Of a stretch of DNA of 56,212 nt, positions 28,826-41,674 are shown in pieces (position 1 is the stretch's first letter; each line of letters begins with the position of its first letter). The translations under genes were made by a program, and so were the position numbers. The notes beneath the pieces are model-generated. The model searched no databases, was not told the origin of the DNA, and was given only the letters and a program-made list of their open reading frames with translations. The stretch comes from Ophiocordyceps camponoti-saundersi (nom. inval.). Lineage: Eukaryota; Ascomycota; Sordariomycetes; Hypocreales; Ophiocordycipitaceae. Location of the stretch: the NCBI GenBank assembly GCA_003339415.1, contig PDHQ01000231.1, positions 1-56,212 of the forward strand, read 5' to 3'.

Positions 28826-28827
28826 AA

Positions 28828-28898
<71 letters not shown>
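28826..28898. repeat. (AAAT)n microsatellite
   Basis: About 18 perfect AAAT/ATAA units. Confidence 0.95.
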
Positions 28899-29609
28899 AA
28901 AACTTACTTTTTTTTCTTTATTTTTTACTTTTTTTATTAAAAGCTATACTTTTATAATAATATTTATAATACCTTTCTAAGTTTATATATATTTTTTATT
29001 TTATTATATATTAAAAAGTTTTATTATTATTATAATAAATAGTAAATAAAAAGAAAAAAATTTAATAAAAATAAATATACTTATATTATATAAATATATA
29101 AAACTTAGCGCTATTATTATAAATTAATAGGTAAAAGCTTCCTTATAAAAAGTTTATCTTAAAAAATATAAAGCTTAACGCTTAAATTTAATTTTAATTT
29201 AAAATCTTCTTAGTTTTATTTTATTATAGAAAAATTAGTTTTAAATATATTTTTTCTAAGTTTTTTCCTTTTTTATTCTTTTTACTATAAATTTATTAGT
29301 ATTTTTTTACTATATTTTTATTTTTTTATTACTTTTTTACTTTTTTTTCTTTTTTAGTAATAAATAAAGCTTAGGAATTAAGGCTTAAAGTAAGCTATAA
29401 AAAACGTTTAAAAAATAAAAAGGCCTTACTAAGCCTAGCCTTAAAAGGCCTAGCCTTTATAATTCTAAAACCTCCTAAAAACTTAAAAGTATAAAAAGTA
29501 AAAGCTTCGGTAAGCGTATATAAATAGATATAGCGAATAAAGTTATATAACTAATAAAATTAAAAAGAAGAGAAGAAAATGTTATAAATTATACGTTTTT
29601 TATTTAATT
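28899..29609. other. Unassigned A+T-rich spacer
   Basis: Long A and T runs with pyrimidine tracts near 29,240-29,350. No gene or known repeat was seen. The ~0.69-kb tandem array begins at its right edge. Confidence 0.45.
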
Positions 29610-32140
29610 TAGATAAGAAATAAGGTAGAAATTATTAAAGAAAGGAAAGAGAAAAAAAGAGAAAGTTAAAAGAGGAATATTTATACTTTATATTACTAAA
29701 GTATAGGAAATTTATTATATAAAGTAAGTAGCTAGGAAGCGCGGAAAATTCTAATATTTTTTAGTTTTTTTAAGACTTTTTATAAGTACTCTAGTTATTT
29801 TTTTATAATAATAAAAGGTAGTAATATTAGTAAGAGTATATTTTCTAGTATTTTTAAAGTATTATAAGCTAGTATAAGGTTTTATACTCTTTCTTCTTAG
29901 AAATAAGTAAAAAAAACGCCTTACTTACTTAAAATAAAAAGGTTTACTTTTTCCTAACTTATAACTTCTTAGATAATCTATATATAAATTTTTATAAAAA
30001 AATAATAGTTATAAGGTATTTAAATTAATTAAGAAAACTTATTTGCTTAAGTATATAGTAAAACTTTAAAAAAAGATTTAATATAAATTTAAATAGAAAA
30101 GTAATAATTATAAAAAAAGAAAAAATATTAAAAAGTAGTTAAGTAAGCTTATAATATTTTTATTTTATAAGGCTTATAATAATAAAGCTTTAATTAAATA
30201 TAAAAAAACTATAACTTATAACTTAAAAATATAAGGCTTTTAAAAGCTAGATAAAAATAATTAAAAAAATTTATAAGGAAGTAATTAGCTAAAGAGTTTT
30301 TTATAATCTTAAAAATATTTTTTCTCTTATTTTATATAAAAAGTTTATTATATAAAGATAAAAAAGAAAAAAACTATACTTTATATTATTAAAATATAAA
30401 AAGTTCGGTATATAAGGTAAGTAGCTAGGAAGCGCGGAGGCTTTAGTATTTTCTAATATTTTCGAGACTTTTTATAATTACTATAATTATTTTTTTTATA
30501 GCGGTAAAAGGTAATAATATTAGTAAAAGTATATTTCCTAATATTTCTAAAATATTATAAGCTAATACGGGGTTTTATACTCTTTTATTTAAAAAACAAG
30601 TAAATAAAACGCCTTACTTACCTAAAATAAAAAAGTTTACTTTCTCCTAGCTTATAACTTCTTAAATAACTTATATATAAACTTTTATAAAAAAAGATAA
30701 TTATAAGGTGCTTAGAATTATTAAAAAGGCTTATTTTTCTAAATATATAATAAAACTATTAATAAAAAGATTTAATATAAACTTTAATTAAAATAAAATA
30801 ATAAAAGTAAATTTATATAAAAGTAAATAATTAGCTTATAAAGCTTAAAATATTTTTTAATAAGGAAAATATTATAATAATATAGTTTTTATAATATAAA
30901 AAAAAATAATATATATATATATATATATTAAATATTAAAGCTTGAAAACGCTTAATAAAAATAAGTTAAAGATATTAAAAAATATATAATAAGCTAAAAA
31001 ATATTATAGAATTTTTAAATATATCTCTTTCTTATTTTTCTACTAATAATTTCTTCTAAAGAAATAAAAAAGAAAAAGACTATACTTTTTATTATTAAAA
31101 TATAAGAAATTCGGTATATTAGGTAAATAGCTAAGAAGCGCGGAAGCTTTAGTATTTCCTAGTATTTTTAGGACCTTTTATAAGTACCCTAATTTTTTTT
31201 TATAATATTAAAAGGTAATAATATTAATAAAAGTATATTTCTTAATATTTTTAAAGTATTATAAGCTAATATAGGGTTTTATACTCTTCCCTTTTAGAAA
31301 GAAATAGAAAAAAGCCTTACTTACTTTAAATAAAAAAATTTACTTTTTCCTAACTTATAACTTTTTAAAGAATCTATATATAAGCTTTTATAAGAAACAG
31401 ATAATTATAAAGTATTTAAATTAATTAAGAAAGCTTATTTTCTTAAATATATAATAAAATTATTAAAAGAAATATTTAATATAAAATTTAAGAAAAATAA
31501 AATAATTAAGGTAAAATAAGTAAAAAATAACTTATAAATTTTAAAATAATTTTAAATTAGGAAAACCTTATAATAATATAATTTTCTTAATATTAAAAGA
31601 AATAATATATATATATTTAATATTATAGCTTTAAAAAGCTAAATAAAAATAAGTTAAGGATTTTAATAAGTATATAATTAGCTAAAAAATATTAAAAAGT
31701 TTTAAAATAAATTTTTTTTTTCTTACTAATTTCTTATAAAGAAATAAAAAAGAAAAAATATATGCTTTTTATAATTAAAATATAAGAAACTTAGTATATT
31801 AAATAAGTAGCTAAAAAGCGCGGAAGCTTTAATATTTTTTAGTATTTTTAGAACCTTTTATAAATACTTTAGTTATTTTTTTATAGTAATAAAAGGTAAT
31901 AATATTAGTAAAAGTATATTTCTTAATATTTTTAAAAGCTAGTATAAGGTTTTATACTCTTTCTTCTTAGAAATAAGTTAAAAAAACGCCCTACTTACTT
32001 AAAATAGATAAGCTTACTTTTTCCTAACTTATAACTTTTAAAAATGTTTATATATAAGTTTTTATAAAAAAATATAATTATAAGATATTTAAATTAATTA
32101 AAAAGACTTATTTTTCTAAATTTATACTAAAACTATTAAA
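29610..32140. repeat. Tandem array, four ~0.69-kb units
   Basis: Four direct copies share long blocks. An anchor GCGCGG occurs at 29,739, 30,432, 31,138 and 31,818, giving spacings of 693, 706 and 680 bp. Other shared landmarks are GGTTTTATACTCTT and ATTCGGTATAT-like motifs, followed by a TTACTTA...AAAATAAA block. Units differ by substitutions and small indels, and a (TA)n run lies between units 2 and 3. No coding frame was recognised. The array looks satellite-like rather than like nested transposons. Confidence 0.85.
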
Positions 32141-33409
32141 AAGAAAATATTTTAATAATTTTAAATAAAGATAAAAAAATTTAAAAAAACGCTTAAAAGT
32201 TAATTTATATTTTATTAATTTTATATTATTTTTAAAATTTAAGATTTCTATAAGATAATAATAATTATATTAAATTATACCTTTTTATTAAAAGTATTTT
32301 TTTTTAATTATTAAAATTAATATTTTTAAAAGTAGTTAAAATTTATATTTTAAAGTTTCTAAACCTAAAAAATATTTAAGTATTTTCTTATTATTACTTT
32401 TTATTTTTAAGCTTTATAAATAGCGAGATAATAAAATTATTACTTTTTATATAAGGCTTTATTAAGAATTTATATAAAGAAAAGAAACTCCTTTACTTTA
32501 AAAATAGAAAAAGTATATTTTATTTAATTTTAGCTTATTAAAATAGCTATAAATCTAAACTTTTTATATAACCTTTATTTATTTATAAAGCCCTATATAA
32601 GAGTTTTTTTATATTTTATTTTACTTTATTAAAAAGTTTATTAAAACATTAGGCTTTTTAAAACTTTATAAAAAGTAAGAAGTTTTAAATATTTTTTAAA
32701 AATATAATATAAATATATAAAAAATAAATAAATAATAATATATAAAATATTAAACTTATATACTTATAATAAATAGAATATTACTCTTTATAGCTTTTAT
32801 TTAGCCTTATATAATATTTTTAATTTATATAGGAAAGATTTACTAATATTTTTATATCTCTTTATAGAATTTTTTAAAATAAAGTAAAAATATATAATAA
32901 TTAAAAAAATATATAATATATATAGCTTAATAATATTATTATAAAATTACTTTTATTTATTTATTTATTTATTTTTTAATATTTTATTATTTCTTTTTTT
33001 AATTTATAATATTAATTTTTTATTAAAACTAATAGTTTCTTTTCTTTTTAGCTTTTATAAAGGTTTTTTTATTATTTTTAAGTAGAAAAATTATATTATT
33101 CTATTTTTAGAAAATATTATAAAAAATTATATATTACTTTTCTAAAAAAAATTACTTATAATATAATTTTTTTTATATAATTTTAATTATATATTAAGGA
33201 GCGACTAGAAGCTAAAAGGGAATACCTACCTATTCCTAAGTAGGTTATAGCCTAAACCCCTCTGCTATATATAAAGGTATAAGCAAAAGAGTATATAATA
33301 TATAAGTCCCTTATTCTTTATATATTAAACATTATATAAGCTATCGTAGTCGAACTGCGACATATAAGTAACTATAACTAGGCGTAGCTTAGTCCTTTAT
33401 ATTATAAAT
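32141..33409. other. Unassigned A+T-rich DNA
   Basis: No gene was seen from 32,141 to about 33,190. From 33,190 to 33,409 the sequence is less mutated and keeps several CpA/TpG sites (AAGCAAAAGAG, GAACTGCGACATA). It includes a small inverted repeat CCTAC...GTAGG near 33,227-33,243. Confidence 0.4.
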
Positions 33410-33493
33410 AAAAAAATCACTTATAAGTAATTTAAATTACGAAAAAAAAATTATAAAAAATTACTTATATAATTACTTATAAGTGATTTTTTT
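33410..33493. repeat. 84-bp palindrome with 23-bp perfect arms (MITE-like)
   Basis: The arms at 33,410-33,432 and 33,471-33,493 are exact reverse complements, each starting AAAAAAATCACTTATAAG. The arms keep TCAC and GTGA, although CpA/TpG is almost absent nearby. The unit would fold into a hairpin. No target duplication is obvious, and X1 begins 33 bp downstream. Confidence 0.8.
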
Positions 33494-33520
33494 CTAACCC
33501 TGCCTTTTACTAAACTAAAA

Positions 33521-33525
33521 GATAT
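33521..33525. repeat. Target-site duplication of X1, left (GATAT)
   Basis: GATAT precedes the left LTR and recurs at 40,544-40,548. Confidence 0.9.
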
Positions 33526-33774
33526 TATAAGGGATTTAGGCTGCGCCCGAATAGCTAAGTTACGTAGAGGTGCTTAGTTAAGTCCGCGCGTATAACGGGC
33601 GCGGGGTATATATAAGTATATATAATTAGTTAGCGCTACGCGCGGGATAGGCGTAAGCTATATACAGACTATAACCTTAAGTATATATACTATATATACT
33701 TTAAAACCTCTTAAGTTATTCTATATTAATAAAGTTAGCTTCTTATAAATATTAAAAAATATAAGACTTTTATA
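33526..33774 (+). repeat. 5' LTR of X1
   Basis: 249 bp, beginning TATAAGGG and ending CTTTTATA. It keeps CpG-rich motifs (GTCCGCGCG, CGGGCGCGGGG). It is one of the less mutated LTRs of the family and still has CTGCGCCCGA near its start. Confidence 0.92.
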
Positions 33775-33999
33775 ATTAAATAACTTTAACTATAAATAAC
33801 CTTAATATTTAATAAGCTATTATTACTTAGCTTTTAAAGTAGTAAGCTATTATTACGGAGCTTTAAAGCTTTATATACTAATAGTATTAATTTATATAGC
33901 TTTTTAAATAATAATAGTTATAACCCCGCTATAAGCTGCTACCCCTTAGCTTATTATTTAATAGTAATAAGGACCTCTTTTTAGTATAGCGCTTTTTTA

Positions 34000-34560
34000 T
34001 ATTTTATAAACTATAAGCGGACTAAGCCTTTATTAGTACCGCTTATAACTAATAAGTATTTCTATACTAATATTTATCTCTTATAATTTAGGCTAAAATA
34101 GCCTTATTTTTTAAATAAAATACTAAATATAAATATAACCTTAATTATTTCCTAAGTTACCTTAATATTATATTTACTAACTTATATTAGCGCTAAATAG
34201 CTATAATAAAGCTTAAATACCTTATATAAGGCGCTTCTAAGTCCTTTTTTAATTTCCTTATCCGCTTTAAGGCTAAGCTTACTTTAGTAAATAATATTAA
34301 ATAAGCTAATAAGATTAAAATTATACGCCTTTATTATACCTTTACCTTAGCCCTTTACTAATATTATATAAAGCGTAATATTCCCTTAACTAAGTATATT
34401 ATTATTATTACTAGGATCCGCGCTATTATTATAAATATTAAGTTATTCCGCCTTAAAAATAAAAGCTAGATATATTTACTTTCCGCTTCTAAGCTATTTT
34501 AAGATACCCCGATAACTAATATATACTAGGCCGGCACCTAGCCGCGCTTTAGTAAATATA
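34000..34560 (+). pseudogene. gag relic of X1
   Basis: A plus-strand frame can be followed between RIP stops. At 34,200-34,280 it reads A-I-I-K-L-K-Y-L-I-x-G-A-S-K-S-F-F-N-F-L-I-R-F. This resembles the Gypsy capsid segment with an A-x-x-x-L-x-x-L-x-Q-G core followed by F-x-x-F-x-x-x-F. Stops fall where CAA, CAG or TGG codons would be. The product would have been the capsid protein. The minus-strand open frame at 34,494-34,700 lies partly opposite and is not a gene. Confidence 0.55.
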
Positions 34561-35599
34561 ATAATCCCTCCTCTTAAGGCTAAAATAGCTATAATAGTAA
34601 GACTTATTATTAAGTAACTAAAGCTAATAATAATAAGATTATAAAGCGGTGCGCTAAGGGCCGCTACCTCCGCTATAGTAATATTAGCTATTTTTTTCAT
34701 AAGTATAAGCTTAATCCTCCCTTACTAGCCTCTTTAATCCGCTTTATAAATATTATAAAAGAGGAGGAGAACCCCGCCTTAAACTAAGGAAATAAATCCC
34801 CCCTATATTAAGTCTCTTATAATAGGAGGACTCTCGCGGTAATATTACTTATAAAATACTAAATAATTACTTTATAGATATTAGTTAAAATATAAACTTA
34901 CCTCCCTTTTTTCTTTTTATATTTATAAATGTTATTTTTTTTATTATTATATAAGCGGATAGTAGCTATAATTATTATACTATTATAAGCGAATTTTCTA
35001 TATAGCGCTATTAGCTAAAGCAAATTCCCTTTTCTCGCTTATAAGTAATTTATACTATTATATAAATACGCTGCTAATAGCGCGTACGCTTTAAGTTATA
35101 TTTATTTATCTACTACTTTATTTATTTTATAGCTAATATTAATAGCTAATAATCGCTTATAATAGCGTATATAATCCCTAGCCTTACTTAAGACTTAATT
35201 TTTAGCTTACCTTAAATAGCGCGTAATAATATCTCGCTATATTTTAGTAAGTAGGAAATTATAGTTTACTTTACTAGCGGATTAGTTATTCTATACTCTA
35301 AATCTTAGTAAGTTATTTACCTTATTATAGCTATCCTTAGCTTTATCTTCGCGGCTCTTATCTACTACGAATCTTAGTAGTATATTAGTTATTAATTCCT
35401 TACTATTAGCTTATAAGATATCTCTCGCGTTTTATATATTATAACTTTTACCTTAATTATAGGCCCCTTTTTATTTTCTAAGGTATCGGATTTTACTAAC
35501 TTTTTTAATAAGAAGAAAGTAAATATACTAACCCCTTACTATAGTAATTATAATTATTATATCTACCTATACTAAGAACCTAATAGTTCCTTACCTTTT

Positions 35600-36470
35600 T
35601 TACCTTAAAGCTTACTTTATAATATACTTTATAAGTATCTCCTTAAGGTTTAGAAATAAATTATTAACTTAATAAATAAAAAATAAATCCGCGCTAGCTT
35701 ATTATTTATAGCTACCTTTATCTTACTTAGAAAAAAGCTAGGAGGCGGGTAGCGCTTTTATATTAACTATTACGCCTTAAATAAGGTAATAAAGTAAGAT
35801 TATTATCCCCTTTTACTTATTAAAAAGACGCTTTATAGCTTTTTAAGTACTTATTAGTTTATAAAACTTAATATTTATATTACTTTTTATAAGCTTTATA
35901 TTATAAAAGGTAAGGAATATTTTATAGCTTTCTATACTTAGTTTAGTTTATTTAAATATTTTATTTACCTTTTTAGCCTTATAGGTACACCCGCTATATT
36001 TTAGTATTATATTAATATTACTTTTAGTAACTTTTTAAAAAACTTTATTATAATATATTTAGATAATATTTTTATTTATTTAAGAGGTTACTATTTTAAT
36101 TATTAGCGTAATATATATATTATATTTTTATATCTTTATTAAGCTAAGCTTTTCCTTAACCTTAATAAGTAAAATTTTACTATTTCTCAAGTTAAATATT
36201 TAAAGTTTATTATCTATATTAGTAAAAAAGTATAGCTAGATTTTATTAAAGTTTCTATAATTCTAAAATAAGAGGCGCTAACTTATATTCGAGATATATA
36301 TAGTTTTTTAAGTTTACTAACTTTTATTATAATTTTATATTTTACTTTTTAAACTTTATAGCCCCCTTAGTTAAGCTTATAAAACGCGGCGCGCTTTTTT
36401 ACTAAACTAATAAATATTAGCTTATTTTTAATACGCTTAAGTTTATATTTATCTTTACCTTTATTCTCGC
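35600..36470 (+). pseudogene. pol relic of X1: reverse transcriptase and connection region
   Basis: At 36,056-36,070 the plus strand encodes Y-L-D-N-I followed by F-I-Y, one G-to-A step from the Gypsy catalytic motif YLDDI, preceded by the hydrophobic residues expected in that strand. The second catalytic Asp is lost to Asn, as a RIP event on the other strand would cause. Frame continuity is broken repeatedly by TAA and TAG. Limits are estimated from usual Gypsy domain lengths. X2 carries the parallel relic at 5,057. Confidence 0.78.
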
Positions 36471-39294
36471 CTAGTAAAATCTAAATTATAATATTATTAT
36501 TAAAGCTAACTATTTTAATAAGGTAATTAGTAGGTATTTTTCTTAGTTTAGCTTAGATAATATCCTCTAGCTTATTATATATTATTTTAAGAAACTTTTA
36601 CTTATTAAATAAAATTATATAATTTATAATAAAGAATTTCTTATTATTATTTCTTACTTTAAAGTATAGTTTACTAAATTATATAAAATTACCTAGCTAT
36701 TTTTTATCTTTATAAATTATAAAGCCTTAAAGTATTTTATTATGCTTAAGGCTATAATAAAATATTAGGCGTATTAGGCTAAGATACTTACCTTTTATAA
36801 CTTTTACTTTTAGTATTATCTTAGCGTATAGGCGTCGTAGCTTAATATGCTCTCCTAGCGAGAATAAAATTATTATAAGATAGAGGAGCGCTTTAGTTAA
36901 ATTATATAGCTTATATTTATTTACTCTTTTAAGTTATAGTTAGTCTAGTTTAGCTTAGCCCTATTATAGTTCCTTATAGCTATACTTTTTACTTAAAATA
37001 CCCTAGCCCCCTTTTATAATAAGACCTTATAGGACTTTTAATTAGAGGCTCTTTATACTAATTCCTTTTATTATATATATTACTAAGCGGTTTAGTTAAG
37101 CGCTTAGAAATTTCTATTAGAGGCGGGTATTTATAAATAGGTTACGAACTATTTTATCTCTATTTATAGATAGCTATAATTCTAAGGCTATTTTTAAGTT
37201 CCTAAGTAAAAACCCCTAATTATTATATTTATTTAATAAACTTATAATTCCTTTATAATAAGATACCTTAATAAGAATATTACTTTTATATTCCTTTAAT
37301 ATAAGTTTTACTAAAATAATATATTTATAAATATAATATATTTTATTTATAATTATTATTATTATAAAGATTACCTTAATTATTAGCGCTATTAAGAGTT
37401 ATTTTAGCCGCTACCCCCTCCTAAATAGTTTTAAATAACCCTCTCCGTAAACTTTATAATTAAGCTACCCGCTACCTTAAAATCTTAGCCCCGTTTCCTA
37501 ATAATTATTATAAATCGCTTATTAAAATATATTTAGCTTAAAGCTATAATATTTATAAATATTAAGTAATATATTAAGCGCTTTATCTAATATTAATAAT
37601 AGTTTTATAGCTTCCTTTATAAGTTAATTTCTAATTATAGTTTTAATTAAATAAGCTATTTCTAGTTTATCTTTTACTATTTTACTAAAGTTAATAAGCT
37701 ATTCTCTATAGCGTATTACCCTTAAACTAATAATAATATAAAGTATATAAATTAAAAAATATAAGCTATTCTCTATTATATAATCTCTTTCTTATAATTT
37801 AACTAGCTATATTATTTACTTACTTACTAGCTCGCTTTAAATAATTAGGACTTATCTATAATAAATATTAGTCCTAACTGCTTATTTTATAGCTTTTATA
37901 TTATTTTTCTTAACTAGCTAGCGGAGGCGGCCGCCCCTATCTTTTCCCTAAAAAGCTAAGCTATAATATTTACTTATTTCTTTTATAATAGCATTAAACT
38001 AATATAAGCTTTTATCGCCTAAGCTTAGTAATAATAATAAGATTTCTTAAATAAGTCTCGCTAACTTATAAAATAGTTTTAAATTAATAATTTTATATAA
38101 CTTAACCTTATTTATATATAATCTAATTATTTATCTTAAAAGCTTAATTACCTTAAAGGTAAATATTAAGTAATAGCTATATTAATATTACTTACTATTA
38201 CTTTTAATACGCTACTTAATATTTACCTTACTTTTTATATTAACCTTATTAAATATATTATTAGTAATTTTCTATTATTTTAATTATTTACTAATTTTAA
38301 GCTAAATTTTCTCTTTTATCTTTTTTATAATAACTTATCTTTTAATAAGTATAAGGTTAAGGAAATCTTTATTATAAAAAACGCTAAAAGTTAATATTTA
38401 TAAGGTAAAATACCTTATTAACTTCTTTTTATAAAATAAAAAAGTTATATTATTTTAACTTAAAAGCTACTTAATAGCTTTAAATATTATATAATATTAA
38501 ACTATTTTAAGTTTATATAAAAAGATATATATTTTTATAATAGCTTTAAGTAAACTTAACTATATATTTATTTAAGCGCTTTTTATAGCTAATTATCCCC
38601 TTTAAGTAATTTTCTTTCCTTATTATATAAATATAATATTACTTTTTTACTTTTTATTCTCCTTTATTCCTTATTTACTTACTCCCCCTCTTTTCTTATA
38701 TTAGCTTTAAGCTAATATTTACCTTTTCCGCCTTCTCCTTATAATTTTTTACTATAATTAATTAATTTAAAAGATTATTATAATATTAGCTATAGCTTAG
38801 CGCTAATATTAACTTATAATAAATATATCCCTAAGCGGGGGAAAGCGTATTTTAAGGCGGGGAGAATATTTAATATAATATTAATAGCGGGAGTCTTACT
38901 TATCCCGCTTTTAGGCCGCGCGCGCTACGCGTAAGCGCTAGCGTAAACCTACTTTATTAATATATAGTAAAGGGAGAGGATAAATACCGCGTATAAGCGC
39001 TAAATAATTAAAAGCTAAGTAATATATATAAGTTAGTAAAAATAATATATTATATAATAATAAGTAAGCTTAATATATTATATAAATTAGTTAATATTAT
39101 AATTATTCAATAAAAAATATTATTTTTTATTTTATTTTCTTATTTTTACGCGTTAATATTTACTTAATAGTTTATAATTAAATAGCTTACTTATCCTGCT
39201 ATTATTTTAGAATTTATTACTATTATTCCTCTTACTACTAAAAAAATACTTTATATTATAAAGCGAAAAAATTAAAGCTAGTAATAAAGGCGCC

Positions 39295-39425
<131 letters not shown>

Positions 39426-40294
39426 ATTATATTATCGCTAAAAATATACTATAAGTTAGGGTATATAGAGTAAATATAGTAATTATATTATTAATAATAA
39501 GGAAAAACGCGGAGGACTATTATTACTTAAGCGTAAAAAGGGCGTAAAAATTAGTTATTAAGCGCGGTATAATATAAATAGTAGCTAATATAGTTTATAG
39601 GTAATTAACGTAAGTAAGAAACTTTAGTATAAGCTAAGCGCGCTAGCTAGGGACTTTTTTAGCACGGGGGCGAATAGGTAAGGTAATAGCTTATCTTTCC
39701 TTAACTATTATCTATAAATTACGGATAGCCCGCTATAAATATACGTTTATAATAAAAAAATACTTTTTTTAAAAATATTATCTTTACTACTATTTATATA
39801 CCTTATAAGCCGCTTAATAGTTATATTAGTAATTAATATTATAGCTATTATAAAAATTTTAAATATAAAAAGTATATAAATATTTTACTTTTTATAATAT
39901 AGTAATATTTTTATTATCTAAATCCTCCTTTATAATATATTTACTTATTATATAAAATAATAACTATAGCTAATTAAATAATATATTAAGGTAGTAAGAT
40001 AATAACTTAATAAATATAAAAAGCTTATAAAATAATAATAATAATAAAAATAGCTATAAAGAGTTTAGAAAATAATAATAATAAAATAAAAAACTATAAG
40101 AATATAATAGCGGAATAATAAAATATAAAGCTTAGAGAAAAATTTACTTAGCGAGATAAAAATAATATAACTAGCTTAAAAAGAAAAAGAAAAAAAAAGA
40201 AAGAAAAATTTTCTATATAAGGGGTATTTTAACTTATACCTTATATATATATATATTATAGCTAGAAAGACTTTTTCCTTAAAATAGCGGGATA

Positions 40295-40543
40295 TATAAA
40301 AGATTCGGGCTACGCTTTAATAGCTAAATTACGTAAAGGTGCTTAGTTAAGTCTACGCGTATAATAGGCGCGGGGTATATATAAGTATATATAATTAGTT
40401 AGCGCCGCGCGCGGGACGGGCGCGGGCTATATATAGACTATAACCTTAAATATATATACTATATATACCTTAAAACCTCTTAAGTTATTCTATATTAATA
40501 AAGTTAGCTTCTTATAGATATTAAGGAGTATAGGACCTTAATA
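40295..40543 (+). repeat. 3' LTR of X1
   Basis: 249 bp, aligns with 33,526-33,774, ends GGACCTTAATA and is followed by the GATAT duplication. A purine-rich AAAATAGCGGGA lies just before it. Confidence 0.92.
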
Positions 40544-40548
40544 GATAT
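40544..40548. repeat. Target-site duplication of X1, right (GATAT)
   Basis: Identical to 33,521-33,525. Confidence 0.9.
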
Positions 40549-41010
40549 TAATAATATATTAAAGTAAAAAGTAAACTAGATTTTTTATTTTTATATTATA
40601 AAATAATATTATTAGTTAGAATATTAAGTTTATTAATATAGTTATAACTAAAATAAAATATAATATCTTATAAAAATTTAATATATATTAATAGCTTTTA
40701 AGGAATTTTATAACTATTTCTTAAGTACTGCTAGCCTGCTTATTAATCTCTAATATTAAGCTAAAACTATAATAATAAATTAAAATTATAAGGATAATAA
40801 TAAGGATAATATTATAATTTCCTTAAGTATTTAATTATATAGCTATTATTATTAGTTTTAATAGGTATATTAAAACTTTTATTAAGGGGTAGTATTACGC
40901 GCTAGTATTTATAAGGATTTCCCTTAAATAATTTTATAATAATTTCCGCGGATTTTTAATAGTAGTTATATAACTTTTAGAAACCTTATTATAAAATTAC
41001 GTTAAAAAAC
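40549..41010. other. Unassigned RIP-mutated DNA between X1 and family C
   Basis: A+T-rich, no gene recognised. Part may extend family C, but similarity to 24,850 onward is too weak to claim. Confidence 0.4.
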
Positions 41011-41232
41011 CTTAGGGGAAATTATTAAAAAATATAATCGCTTCCTTACTAGGATTTTATTATACCCTCTCTTATCTTTACTAGCACGTGCCTTTATATA
41101 TTTTATTAAGATTTTACTTATAAGAGTTTTTCTCCTTTTCTCTCTTCTCTCCTTAGCTTAGAATCTTTATTTATAATATTAATATTATAATTTACTTAAT
41201 ATATTTTTAAGCTATAATAAGTATTTTAAAAT
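41011..41232 (-). repeat. Family C repeat, copy 2
   Basis: Aligns in reverse complement with 24,617-24,847. The pyrimidine block CTCCTTTTCTCTCTTCTCTCC-like region near 41,130-41,155 corresponds to the purine block of copy 1. A CACGTG palindrome survives near 41,084-41,092. Confidence 0.65.
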
Positions 41233-41674
41233 TAATATGTTTTTATTATTATAGCTTAGCTAAAAACTTAAAAGTTTAGCTTAATAAAGGCTTTATTATA
41301 GCTAATATTAAGAGAAAATTAATTAATCCTAATCCTTTTAATTCCTAAATTATAAAGCTAATCTTTTATAAAAACTATATAACTTAAAAAAATAATTATA
41401 GCTTAGTATGCTAAGGGGAATATATTATACTTAACTTTATAAAGGTAATTATAATATATATTAAATAACTGCTAGTTTAAAACTAGCTTAAAATATTAAA
41501 AATAATCTTAATAGTTTTATATATTAATACTTTTATTAGCTTATAGCCTTTTAAACTTATATACTTTAATATAAAAGCTAAGATTAATAAAGCGATTATT
41601 AAGTATTTAATTATATAATAGTAAATATAAAAAAAGAAGCTTAAAAGTAATATATTATTAATAAGTAACTAAAT
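41233..41674. other. Spacer, no gene seen
   Basis: A+T-rich spacer between family C and family A copy 4, with few surviving TpG sites. No repeat partner was recognised. Confidence 0.45.

Noticed and set aside
28826..28898. CRISPR-like or regulatory repeat array
   Set aside because: It is a plain tetranucleotide microsatellite without spacers.
34494..34700. 68-codon minus-strand open frame
   Set aside because: It is partly opposite the gag relic of X1, which reads on the plus strand. The product is hydrophobic, low in complexity and lacks family features.
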